From: CBDBLK01 sp965215445
Lineage (GTDB): Bacteria; Bdellovibrionota; Bacteriovoracia; Bacteriovoracales; Bacteriovoracaceae
Assembly: GCA_965215445.1 (NCBI GenBank)
Contig: CBDCDT010000002.1
Span: 1,984,001-2,048,000 of the forward strand
DNA length: 64,000 bases
Direction of reading: 5' to 3'
Both the position numbers and the translations under genes were made by a program. Below, piece after piece: positions 45,700 through 53,007 of this stretch. Under the pieces are notes generated by a model. It was not told the origin of the DNA, made no database searches, and saw only the letters and a program-made list of their open reading frames with translations. Numbering within the stretch: position 1 is the first letter of the stretch; each line of letters begins with the position of its first letter.

Positions 45700-45750
45700 A
45701 CCCTTGGGCCGTTCTTTGCCTTTCAAGTGGTGACCCAAGGCCTCCATATT
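45688..45750. repeat. Flanking repeat pair A-B upstream of the ankyrin gene
   Basis: Element A (GCCTCGCCTTGAACCCTTGG, about 45688-45711) and element B (GCCTTTCAAGTGGTGACCCA, 45718-45750) recur in reversed order at 47051-47109. A is identical over 24 bases; B has three mismatches in 33. A overlaps the stop of the nuclease gene. Confidence 0.75.
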
Positions 45751-45820
45751 CACATAACTTTTTGAAATTATTAATTAATGCAATGCGGAAATTGCAACAA
45801 TAAAAAAGCTCTAAAAAAAA

Positions 45821-45850
45821 TTGACATTCTACTGTAAGACCAACTATAAC
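45821..45850 (+). promoter_or_regulatory. Sigma70-like promoter of the ankyrin gene
   Basis: TTGACA (45821-45826), 18-base spacer, TATAAC (45845-45850). The predicted leader of about 40 bases contains the AAAGGAG ribosome binding site. Confidence 0.65.
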
Positions 45851-45896
45851 GCTTTTAATGCGTATTGCATATTGTTTGAACAGCAAAGGAGAAAAA

Positions 45897-46976
45897 ATGA
45901 AGTACCTAGTCTATTTCGTCAAATGTCTCGTCTTGGCCCTTTACAGTTTGGGCCTCTTCGCCACCGAACCCGATTCAGAGGCGCAAGACCGCTCGCTTTT
46001 CACCGCCATTGAACAAAGAGATTTGGCCGCTGTCAGAAAACTCATCGTTAACGGTGCTGATCTTGAAAAAACTGATTATAGATGGCCGGGAGATACGCCG
46101 CTGATAAAAGCGGCAGCGATGGGAGATTTGGAGTTGGCCAGAACTCTCATTTTCGCCGGTGTCAATGTCAACACTCCAGCAAAACTTGGACATACTGCTT
46201 TGATTCTTGGAGTACGAAGCAAAAACCTAGACCTGGTTCGATTCCTCCTCAGTGCCGGTGCGGAGGTTGATGCTTCATCAGCTGGCGGAAGGACGGCGTT
46301 AATACAAGCAGCGAGTCAAAACAATCCAGAGATCGTCGAAATACTCCTCGATGCCGGCGCGGAAGTTAACGCTACAGCGAAGGGTGGACTAACAGCATTG
46401 ATGCATGGAGCGATAACTAGCGAGAATCCAGACGTTGTCAAAATGCTCCTCGATGCCGGCGCGGATGCTCGCGCTGTAACAAGTATGGGAAGAACAGCAT
46501 TAATGTTTGGAGCGGGTTCTGGAAACCCAGACGTTGTAAAAATACTCCTCGATGCCGGCGCGGAAGTTAATGCTGCAACAAGCCTTGAAAGAACAGCATT
46601 GATGTATGGAGCTGGTTCTAAAAATCTAGACGTTGTCGAGATTCTCCTCGACGCCGGTGCGGAAGTTGATGTTGCAACAAACGAGGGAAGTACAGCACTA
46701 ATACTCGCAGCGAGAAAGAACAGACTGGATATCGTTCGGTCGCTTCTTGTTTTTGGTGCAGATGTCAACGCCCGAACAAAGAAAAGCAAAATGACAGCAC
46801 TCATATATGGAGTGATAAATAACAATCCAGAAATGGTTGAACTCCTTCTTCTGGCCGGTGCTGATACTGAAATTCAGGATCAATACGGACTGACAGCGTT
46901 CCAAATATCGGTGAATAAGGGACATTCAGGTATTCGCAAAATACTCCGCGATGCCGGTGCCAACTACAGAAGATAA
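45897..46976 (+). CDS. Secreted ankyrin repeat protein
   Basis: 359 residues from ATG 45897 with AAAGGAG upstream. Signal peptide MKYLVYFVKCLVLALYSLGLFA. The mature protein is almost entirely ankyrin repeats, about nine, with the usual signature (GRTALMFGAGSGNPDVVKILLDAGAEVNA). Repeats differ little, suggesting recent expansion. Ankyrin proteins bind other proteins; a signal peptide directs this one to the periplasm or outside. The cassette has its own promoter and terminator, is more AT-rich than its neighbours and is framed by short repeats, which suggests acquisition as a unit. Confidence 0.92.
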   Translation: MKYLVYFVKCLVLALYSLGLFATEPDSEAQDRSLFTAIEQRDLAAVRKLIVNGADLEKTDYRWPGDTPLIKAAAMGDLELARTLIFAGVNVNTPAKLGHTALILGVRSKNLDLVRFLLSAGAEVDASSAGGRTALIQAASQNNPEIVEILLDAGAEVNATAKGGLTALMHGAITSENPDVVKMLLDAGADARAVTSMGRTALMFGAGSGNPDVVKILLDAGAEVNAATSLERTALMYGAGSKNLDVVEILLDAGAEVDVATNEGSTALILAARKNRLDIVRSLLVFGADVNARTKKSKMTALIYGVINNNPEMVELLLLAGADTEIQDQYGLTAFQISVNKGHSGIRKILRDAGANYRR

Positions 46977-47010
46977 GGCCAATTGAGACATTTGCAGAGA
47001 CTAGGTTGCC

Positions 47011-47040
47011 AGGCCGGGGTTCTTCTCCGGCCTTTTTTTT
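47011..47040 (+). terminator. Rho-independent terminator of the ankyrin gene
   Basis: AGGCCGGGG (47011-47019), short loop, CTCCGGCCT (47025-47033), then T7. The stem includes one G-T pair. Confidence 0.9.
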
Positions 47041-47050
47041 GTTCATCAGC

Positions 47051-47109
47051 GCCTTTCAAGTAGTGACCCAAGGCCCCCACATTTAGCCTCGCCTTGAACC
47101 CTTGGGCCG
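47051..47109. repeat. Flanking repeat pair B'-A' downstream of the ankyrin gene
   Basis: Element B' (GCCTTTCAAGTAGTGACCCA, 47051-47083) then A' (GCCTCGCCTTGAACCCTTGG, 47086-47109). The order is opposite to the upstream pair but the orientation of each element is the same. Confidence 0.75.
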
Positions 47110-47185
47110 ATTTGACTTTTCCAAGAGATTGTGAAATCCTTTTTTGGTAGAATTTTTGTCTGGCCCATTTGCCAAGGAGGACTTT

Positions 47186-47833
47186 ATGGGTACATCACTA
47201 TGGAAGATTACTCTCACTTTTTTCTGTATTGCATCATTCGTCCAAACCCAGGCCTATTTGCCGGAGCATTTAGAAAGAGAGCAAAAAGCGCCCAACGCGT
47301 TTCTGATTTTGCTGGACGAGGATAAAACTCCCCTCTGCAAGATGGATTTCGTGCTCGCCGGGACTTTTTCTGGTTCAGTGGCGGATAACGCTTTTATCAA
47401 AGGATTGCGCGAATGCGACGAGAGAGACGCCGCTTATATGCAAACGCTTGATCTAGGGAAAGTCGTCAAGGCCGGAGTCGCTGGAAAAGTCGCCATGGTT
47501 CTTTCCGCTCTGATACTTTCAGCAGTCAATGCGGTGGAGACTTGCTGGGCGAATCTGAAGTATGGATTGGAACGCCTCAAAGAGTACGAAGAGGGCTTCG
47601 GTGAATATGGAACCAGCGGCGACGAAGTTCAAGACGATATTGAAGACCGTGCCAACAAGTCACTTTGGCGTGGGGCCGCCTATGGCCTGGTCTACACCGG
47701 ATTGGGTATCTTTGTGTTGGGGAAACAGTCCTGGTTGGCAGCGGCCGCATGGGGATTGGGACTGCAAATTCCCATCAGTTACGGGGCCGGACATACATGT
47801 AGTGTAAGCCTTGAAGATATGGATTGGTCGTAA
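47186..47833 (+). CDS. Membrane or secreted protein, unknown
   Basis: 215 residues from ATG 47186, preceded by AAGGAGG. Signal-peptide-like N-terminus (LWKITLTFFCIASFVQTQA). Later hydrophobic segments (AGKVAMVLSALILSAV; AAYGLVYTGLGIFVLG; LAAAAWGLGLQIPISYGAG) suggest two or three membrane helices or glycine-rich hairpins. A charged stretch lies between them. No recognised family. Followed by the 47869 gene 35 bases later. Confidence 0.7.
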   Translation: MGTSLWKITLTFFCIASFVQTQAYLPEHLEREQKAPNAFLILLDEDKTPLCKMDFVLAGTFSGSVADNAFIKGLRECDERDAAYMQTLDLGKVVKAGVAGKVAMVLSALILSAVNAVETCWANLKYGLERLKEYEEGFGEYGTSGDEVQDDIEDRANKSLWRGAAYGLVYTGLGIFVLGKQSWLAAAAWGLGLQIPISYGAGHTCSVSLEDMDWS

Positions 47834-47868
47834 GACCGACTCATTAACTTTATTTCCAGGGAGGGTTT

Positions 47869-49746
47869 GTGAAAAAGATCATTTCAATTTCTTTGTTTTT
47901 CCACTTGTTTTTTGGAACGCAAATGCAGGCGCAAGACAGCGTCTACCAGCAGGCCCTGCCCAAAATCAAAGAAATCAGAAAATTGCTCAAGGGGGAAGGC
48001 GCATTTGAGGCCAGCATTTACCGGCGCTTGAGAAATGCCATGGAAAGAAAAAAATATAAATTGGTTTCCAACATTTTAAAGCACCTCGAAAATATGGGGA
48101 GCGACAAGGTCGATGCCAAAATCGAAAACTTGCGCACTTTTTTGAAAGAGCAGGGAATTTCCCAGTTTCAAGAGATTCAAGCGGGTGGGGATGCTTTGGT
48201 GGCCAAGACTCCAGTGGCGATTCACTGGAGCGGCTATCAGGGAGGCAACCGCGCCAGCATCGGGCAGATTCCAGCACTTTTACCTCCGACGCTGAACCCG
48301 GCCGATGCCACTGCCAGCTACGTTGCCATTCCTGTTTCCATCTGCACGGTGGATGCGGCGACCGGAGCGCTGGCAATCGTGGGAGTGGGAAACTGTAAAA
48401 TCACCTTGACCGCCACCCCGGCCGACTCCAGCACCCACAGCGTCGCCAAGGCGAGCTTGATCGTCACCATCAATCCCGGAGTGCAAACGGTGAGTGCCAC
48501 TGGCGCTTACGGCAGTGGAGACTTGGTTTTGATTCCCGGAAAGTCTCTATTGCTGCAAAACGCTCCGACAGGAGGGGTCACCACCTTGGAGTATCAAAGT
48601 GCCAGTTCCGGCATTTGCACGGTGGAACCCGCCAGTGGAGAGGTCACCGCAGATGCCGCTGGAAACTGCCTGGTACAAGCGCGCTGGGTGGCCAGTAGTG
48701 ATTATAGCGCCTCTGCCTGGACGGAGATCGCCAATATCACCATCATTGCCGTGGCAGAGGGGACGGTGCCGTCCAACGCCTACAAATTTATGAGTTTGGA
48801 GGAATTGCGGGCAAAATACCGGCAGGCGCACAACAACCGCCAGTGGCGGGAAAGAAATGCCTGGAGCGGGCAAATTGTCAAAAAACACAATTATATCGAG
48901 GCCCGTGAATCGCGAGCGTACGCCAAAAAGGCCTTTCAGCTCTACGCTGTCAGCAATCCCGATATTCCCGAAATTCCAGACCCGATTGTGGAAGACGGTT
49001 ATATTCCCATTCCACTGGCAAAACACGTTGACCCCAGTGTGAGACAAGATTCTCATTATACCCAGTACGGACTGATCTATTATTTATGGGACAAAAGTTT
49101 GAGACAGTCGAGAAGCGGCGGCCTGAGGTTTTATGAGGCGGTTTCATCACAAAACGCCCAAGGGGATTGGGTCTTTTCAAAAGGCCTCAGATACGATCAC
49201 CGACTGGAGGCCAACTATTATCCAGTGGTTCGCAATAGCGCCGGGGGATTTAGTATCAGGTTTCAACTCCGCTTGGGATCGAGAATCGACAATGTAGGCG
49301 ACGATTATTTGCTCTACCAGTACGACAGCAATGGACGCTTCATTTCCAAGTCTGTCGGCAAAGACACCAGGCAATCCCAAAGTGCACCGGACACGGTTTC
49401 TGATGCTTACGGGGCAAACCCGGATTTGAGCACGCCGGGCACGCTCGCCCTAATCAACCCGCCGAGCGGTGGTGGCGGGCAGGGGACTTTGCAATACGAT
49501 TCTCTCCTGGGCCACACGTGCTCGGTCGATGCTGCCACTGGCGAAATTACCAAGATACAAGCGGGCGGGACTTGCGCCATTATCGTCCGCTGGTCGGGCG
49601 ACAGGGATCACTATAAAGCATCGGATTGGTTTGAGATTTTCCGCGTGACTCTTGAATCCAACACGTTCAAAGTGCACCGGACACGGTCCACAACCCCTAC
49701 GGTGCCAATCCCGACTTGTCCCTCTTGGACAGTCGCCTCCCCTTAA
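47869..49746 (+). CDS. Secreted multi-domain Ig-like repeat protein (first part of a frameshifted gene)
   Basis: GTG 47869 with GGGAGGG upstream; signal peptide to QAQD. Residues 25-100 resemble the Lys-rich helical module that closes the 22116 and 23991 proteins (KIKEIRKLLKGEGAF, KVDAKIENLRTFLK). Next is one Ig-like repeat as in the 40671 protein (IHWSGYQGGNRASIGQ, CTVDAATGALAIV) and further Cys-tagged repeats (YDSLLGHTCSVDAATGEI). The C-terminal 30 residues in this frame (after VTLESNTF) are nonsense. The missing repeats continue in the -1 frame to 50234. An intact protein would have about 788 residues. No homopolymer marks the break. Confidence 0.75.
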   Translation: MKKIISISLFFHLFFGTQMQAQDSVYQQALPKIKEIRKLLKGEGAFEASIYRRLRNAMERKKYKLVSNILKHLENMGSDKVDAKIENLRTFLKEQGISQFQEIQAGGDALVAKTPVAIHWSGYQGGNRASIGQIPALLPPTLNPADATASYVAIPVSICTVDAATGALAIVGVGNCKITLTATPADSSTHSVAKASLIVTINPGVQTVSATGAYGSGDLVLIPGKSLLLQNAPTGGVTTLEYQSASSGICTVEPASGEVTADAAGNCLVQARWVASSDYSASAWTEIANITIIAVAEGTVPSNAYKFMSLEELRAKYRQAHNNRQWRERNAWSGQIVKKHNYIEARESRAYAKKAFQLYAVSNPDIPEIPDPIVEDGYIPIPLAKHVDPSVRQDSHYTQYGLIYYLWDKSLRQSRSGGLRFYEAVSSQNAQGDWVFSKGLRYDHRLEANYYPVVRNSAGGFSIRFQLRLGSRIDNVGDDYLLYQYDSNGRFISKSVGKDTRQSQSAPDTVSDAYGANPDLSTPGTLALINPPSGGGGQGTLQYDSLLGHTCSVDAATGEITKIQAGGTCAIIVRWSGDRDHYKASDWFEIFRVTLESNTFKVHRTRSTTPTVPIPTCPSWTVASP

Positions 49747-50234
49747 TCAACCCCCCGAGCGGTGGTGACGGGCACGGACGTTTGGAGTACGATTCTCTCG
49801 ATTGGGATGTGTGTTCGGTGCATCCTTTCAGTGGTGAAATGGTCAAGCGGCAAATGGGCACTTGTGAAATTCGGGTGCGCTGGAGTGGTGACCGTGTACA
49901 CGCAGCATCCGCTTGGTTTGTCATTTTCTCCGGGGTTTTGACGGGAGTCGAACTGGAGGCCCCGCACACAGTGATCTATCCTCCCTATGGCGACAATCCA
50001 GATTTGAGTGCCTCGGGAACTCTCACCCTCCAGTATCCACCGGAAGGTGGTGGTGGCCAGGGAGGATTGGAGTACGACTCTCTCGATCCGGCGGTGTGTA
50101 CGGTCAACTCCGCCACTGGTGAAATTGGCAAACTTAAAGCGGGCACTTGTGAAATTCGCGCCCGTTGGGCCGGGGATGGCGTCTATTACGCGCCATCAGA
50201 CTGGTTTGTCTTTTTCTCCGAGAGCTTGCGCTAA
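49668..50234 (+). pseudogene. Detached C-terminal repeats of the 47869 gene
   Basis: This frame begins in step with SAPDTVHNPYGANPDLS, which repeats SAPDTVSDAYGANPDLS of the upstream frame. It continues through two more repeats (INPPSGGDGHGRLEYDSLDW, CTVNSATGEIGKLKAGTCEI) to TAA 50232-50234. There is no ribosome binding site; TTG 49716 is the first formal start. It is almost certainly part of the upstream gene, separated by an indel at about 49650-49668. The end overlaps the convergent TPM gene by 39 bases. Confidence 0.7.
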
Positions 50235-51293
50235 GGGCGCCTCTTCGGCCAAAAGTGTTCCGAGGGCCTCAATCCCCGAGAGCAGGGCCTTTTCTGTCCC
50301 CTGGTTTTTCATGTCCTGGGTGATGCGCTTGAGCAGCAGTCGGCATTGTACAGGGCCTGCTTTTTCCAACTTATCCGGGGGTAGTGCCAGCGCGAGTCTT
50401 CTTTCCAGAGTGCTGATGATGAGGTGCGGGCGGGCATTTTGGCACAGAAAATTCAAGGCCCGGCCGCGCACGCGGTCGTCGAGTTCTGCGCTGGTGGAAA
50501 ACATTTTTTTAAAGTTCGCCTTAAAACCCAGTCCATACCCCAAAAGCAGGGCGGGTAAAATACTGGTAACGGGGGGAAAGGGCAGGGGAAGCAAAGTGCC
50601 CAGGGCGGAAAAGAGCAGCGGAGTGGCAAGGCCAAACAGGGCGCACAGGCGCAAGTGGGCGACGGGATAGAAGTGACTTCGCGCCAGATTGATAAAAACT
50701 ACGCCCGCCCGGGTTTGGGCACTCTCAATTTCTTCGCTGTCGAGCTTCAGCGCGCCCTTACCTTTCCATCTGGCGACAAAAATCGACGGCGCTTTGGGTA
50801 CCAATCCCCGGCCGATCAGACACAACAAAAGAATTAGCGCCACTAAAGATACTGCCTCGGGAAGGGCGGCACGGGATTTTTTTACTTCGGCCACTGCCAC
50901 GGGAACCACGGGAACTTCGACGGGGCCATCCAACGCCAGAGCGATCTGCTCGAACGCGACAGTGGCGGCCCGGGAAAAATCTCCCTTTTTGAGCAAGGGA
51001 GTGATTTTGTGGATAATCTCTGCTCTGGCCTCAAAAGAGGGGTGAAGTAAAACCCGACGCTGATTCATATCGACGACCAGGGTGGCATCGGCATTGCTAA
51101 AATCTTGCGGCGGGGAGTGGGAAAAAAAGAGTTGGATGGTCTTTCCCGTGCGCGCACGGTAGTCCTCCAGCCTGGCCTCCAGTTCGCTTTGAAAGTCGGA
51201 GGGCAGAACTTCGGCGCGGTCGTCGATGAAGGCGAAATCCTGTGCGGCGACGGAAAGTAGAGAAAAAAGCAAAATCGGGTAGTAAATTTTCAT
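50196..51293 (-). CDS. TPM-domain membrane protein
   Basis: 365 residues, ATG 51293. Signal peptide (MKIYYPILLFSLLSVAA), then a TPM/YgcG-type domain at about 20-115 (FIDDRAEVLPSDFQSELEARL, TGKTIQLFF, VLLHPSF). A transmembrane helix follows (VSLVALILLLCLIG), then a cytoplasmic stretch, a hydrophobic hairpin (LCALFGLATPLLF, SILPALLLGYGLGF) and a helical C-terminus. TPM proteins occur in envelope maintenance; biochemical activity is unsettled. The start overlaps the stop of the acyltransferase gene (ATGA), so the two are translationally coupled. Confidence 0.75.
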   Translation of the reverse strand: MKIYYPILLFSLLSVAAQDFAFIDDRAEVLPSDFQSELEARLEDYRARTGKTIQLFFSHSPPQDFSNADATLVVDMNQRRVLLHPSFEARAEIIHKITPLLKKGDFSRAATVAFEQIALALDGPVEVPVVPVAVAEVKKSRAALPEAVSLVALILLLCLIGRGLVPKAPSIFVARWKGKGALKLDSEEIESAQTRAGVVFINLARSHFYPVAHLRLCALFGLATPLLFSALGTLLPLPFPPVTSILPALLLGYGLGFKANFKKMFSTSAELDDRVRGRALNFLCQNARPHLIISTLERRLALALPPDKLEKAGPVQCRLLLKRITQDMKNQGTEKALLSGIEALGTLLAEEAPLAQALGEKDKPV

Positions 51294-51991
51294 GTGTTCC
51301 TCATGGCGGCGAGTTCCCTTTCAAATATTGTAAAACAGCTTTCCCGCAAAGGGGAAATGCCGTCTTCCCCCAGTTTTTCGGTGGGGATGGGGGGCAGGAC
51401 TTTGAGGCGCAAGGGGCGTGCCTTCCAGTGAGAAAAGTCGGTGCGGTAGGGTTCGATGATGACGGGAACGATGGGGCATCCCGCCTGCACGGCGGTGTGG
51501 AAGGCCCCCTTTTTAAAAGGCAAAAGCCTTCTGTCCCGGGAGCGGGTGCCCTCGGGAAACATCCACAGGCCCAGACTATCGCGGACGATTTTTTGCGCCA
51601 GGGCGCTCATGGTCGCCACTCCCTTGCGGTGGTGGCGGCGGTCGATCAAAAAATTGCCCGCCAGCAAATAGAGTTGGCCAAAGAGGGGAATCCAGCCGAT
51701 GGATTTTTTCCCGATGCTTATGGTTTTTTTTGGAACCACTGCGGCGGCAATAAACAAGTCTAAATTACTCTGGTGATTGGCGATGTAGAGGCAGGGGTAG
51801 TGTTGCCCCAAATATTTTTTGTTTTCTATTTCCAGGCGAAACCCGGCCACCTTCAAGGTTCCGCTGCCAATCAGGCGCCCCAGCAGAAAAGTTTTCAAGT
51901 ACCCGAGTGGAATACAAAGAGAAATGGCGAAACCCAGTGGCATCGCCGCCAGGATATACAGGCCCATGGCAATCAAACGCAAAAAACGCAT
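51290..51991 (-). CDS. 1-acyl-sn-glycerol-3-phosphate acyltransferase (PlsC family)
   Basis: 233 residues from ATG 51991; a TTG at 52045 would add 18 residues and neither has a clear ribosome binding site. The HX4D motif NHQSNLD (His73) and the FPEGTRS motif are present, with the expected spacing, after an N-terminal hydrophobic helix (LIAMGLYILAAMPLGFAI). The family adds the second acyl chain to lysophosphatidic acid at the inner membrane, making phosphatidic acid. It shares a 4-base overlap with the TPM gene and is divergent from the 52102 gene. Confidence 0.9.
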   Translation of the reverse strand: MRFLRLIAMGLYILAAMPLGFAISLCIPLGYLKTFLLGRLIGSGTLKVAGFRLEIENKKYLGQHYPCLYIANHQSNLDLFIAAAVVPKKTISIGKKSIGWIPLFGQLYLLAGNFLIDRRHHRKGVATMSALAQKIVRDSLGLWMFPEGTRSRDRRLLPFKKGAFHTAVQAGCPIVPVIIEPYRTDFSHWKARPLRLKVLPPIPTEKLGEDGISPLRESCFTIFERELAAMRNT

Positions 51992-52101
51992 GTGCCACAA
52001 TAAGTCTGAAAAAAAGGCTTGCCAACCCTTTGCCTTTTCCTTCAAAATTTTGCGGGTAGAAATGGTTCTACATTTTATCCACGACTAAGGAGGATAGTTT
52101 G

Positions 52102-52950
52102 ATGAAGTTTTTGTTCGCCGGTTTTTCTTTTTTGGGGTTGTTGTTTGCAACCCACGGGAGTGAAGTGATTGACGGGGTCAACCGCAAGGTTGTGCGCCAG
52201 GAGATTCAAAAGTATTTCAACCAGTCTCTAAGGAATCAGGAGACCAATCAGGGTTTTGACCGCACTTACGGCGGCCGTTTCCGTCCAGGTTCCAACCAAG
52301 GGAGGTATTTCACCATAGCACTCACTCCCACCCTACAAATGCCCAACGGAGAATTTGGTGTGGCCAGTGAGGGAGAGGATTTGGTGCGCATGTCAACCGA
52401 TTTCACCGATAACCTTTTAGGTTCTGCCGAAGTGGGTTACGGTCTTAAAAGAGGGTCACTCAGGTATCAAATCAGTGGCCGTTGGATGAGACTCAATTCA
52501 AACGCCGAAAGCGTGGCCTACGCCCACCCCTTCCTCTTTCCCATCGGCCTGCATACGGCCGAAGAGTTTAAACAGGGAAACATCAGTAGCATGGGTGTCT
52601 CCGGCGGGGTCTTTTTTGACTTTTTGGATCGCTCCCAGGGCAACTACGACGAAAGCTACTATGTCGGCACCAGTTTGGGCATGGTCAGGTCGGTCTTTTC
52701 CCATGGCGATGACAACCACAGTGCCAACGCTCTCATGCACGAAATTGAGGTGGGTACACTCCACGGCCTTAGCGAGTCCCTCGACCTGCAAATTGCCTTT
52801 CAGGTCTTGCGGGTAGGTGGTCTGGTTGGAACTGACAGCGGAGACGGAACAGAATTTTCCGGCCATCACGATGGGGTCAATGTGAATTTTGCGCCCTACA
52901 ACCGCTACACAATCAAAGTTGGCCTGTTGCACTTCTTTGCCAGAAACTAA
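52102..52950 (+). CDS. Putative outer-membrane beta-barrel protein
   Basis: 282 residues; ATG 52102 after AAGGAGGATAG. Signal peptide (MKFLFAGFSFLGLLFATHG). The mature protein alternates short polar and hydrophobic stretches typical of barrel strands (GRYFTIALTPTLQMP, LGSAEVGYGLKRG, LRYQISGRWMRLN, YYVGTSLGMVRSVF, LDLQIAFQVLRVGG). It ends YTIKVGLLHFFARN, close to the aromatic C-terminus of outer-membrane proteins. Acidic and His-rich loops. Transport or adhesion role unknown. Confidence 0.7.
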   Translation: MKFLFAGFSFLGLLFATHGSEVIDGVNRKVVRQEIQKYFNQSLRNQETNQGFDRTYGGRFRPGSNQGRYFTIALTPTLQMPNGEFGVASEGEDLVRMSTDFTDNLLGSAEVGYGLKRGSLRYQISGRWMRLNSNAESVAYAHPFLFPIGLHTAEEFKQGNISSMGVSGGVFFDFLDRSQGNYDESYYVGTSLGMVRSVFSHGDDNHSANALMHEIEVGTLHGLSESLDLQIAFQVLRVGGLVGTDSGDGTEFSGHHDGVNVNFAPYNRYTIKVGLLHFFARN

Positions 52951-52977
52951 CTTCGAGTTTAACTTTCAAACTTTTCA

Positions 52978-53007
52978 AAGGCCGCTTGCAAAAGCGGCCT
53001 TTTTTTT
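52978..53007 (+). terminator. Rho-independent terminator
   Basis: AAGGCCGCTT (52978-52987), loop GCAA, AAGCGGCCTT (52992-53001), then T tract to 53007. It ends the beta-barrel gene and abuts the stop of the convergent lipoprotein gene. Confidence 0.93.

Noticed and set aside
52978..53007. Small RNA gene at the hairpin
   Set aside because: The position between convergent stops and the T tract explain it fully as a terminator.
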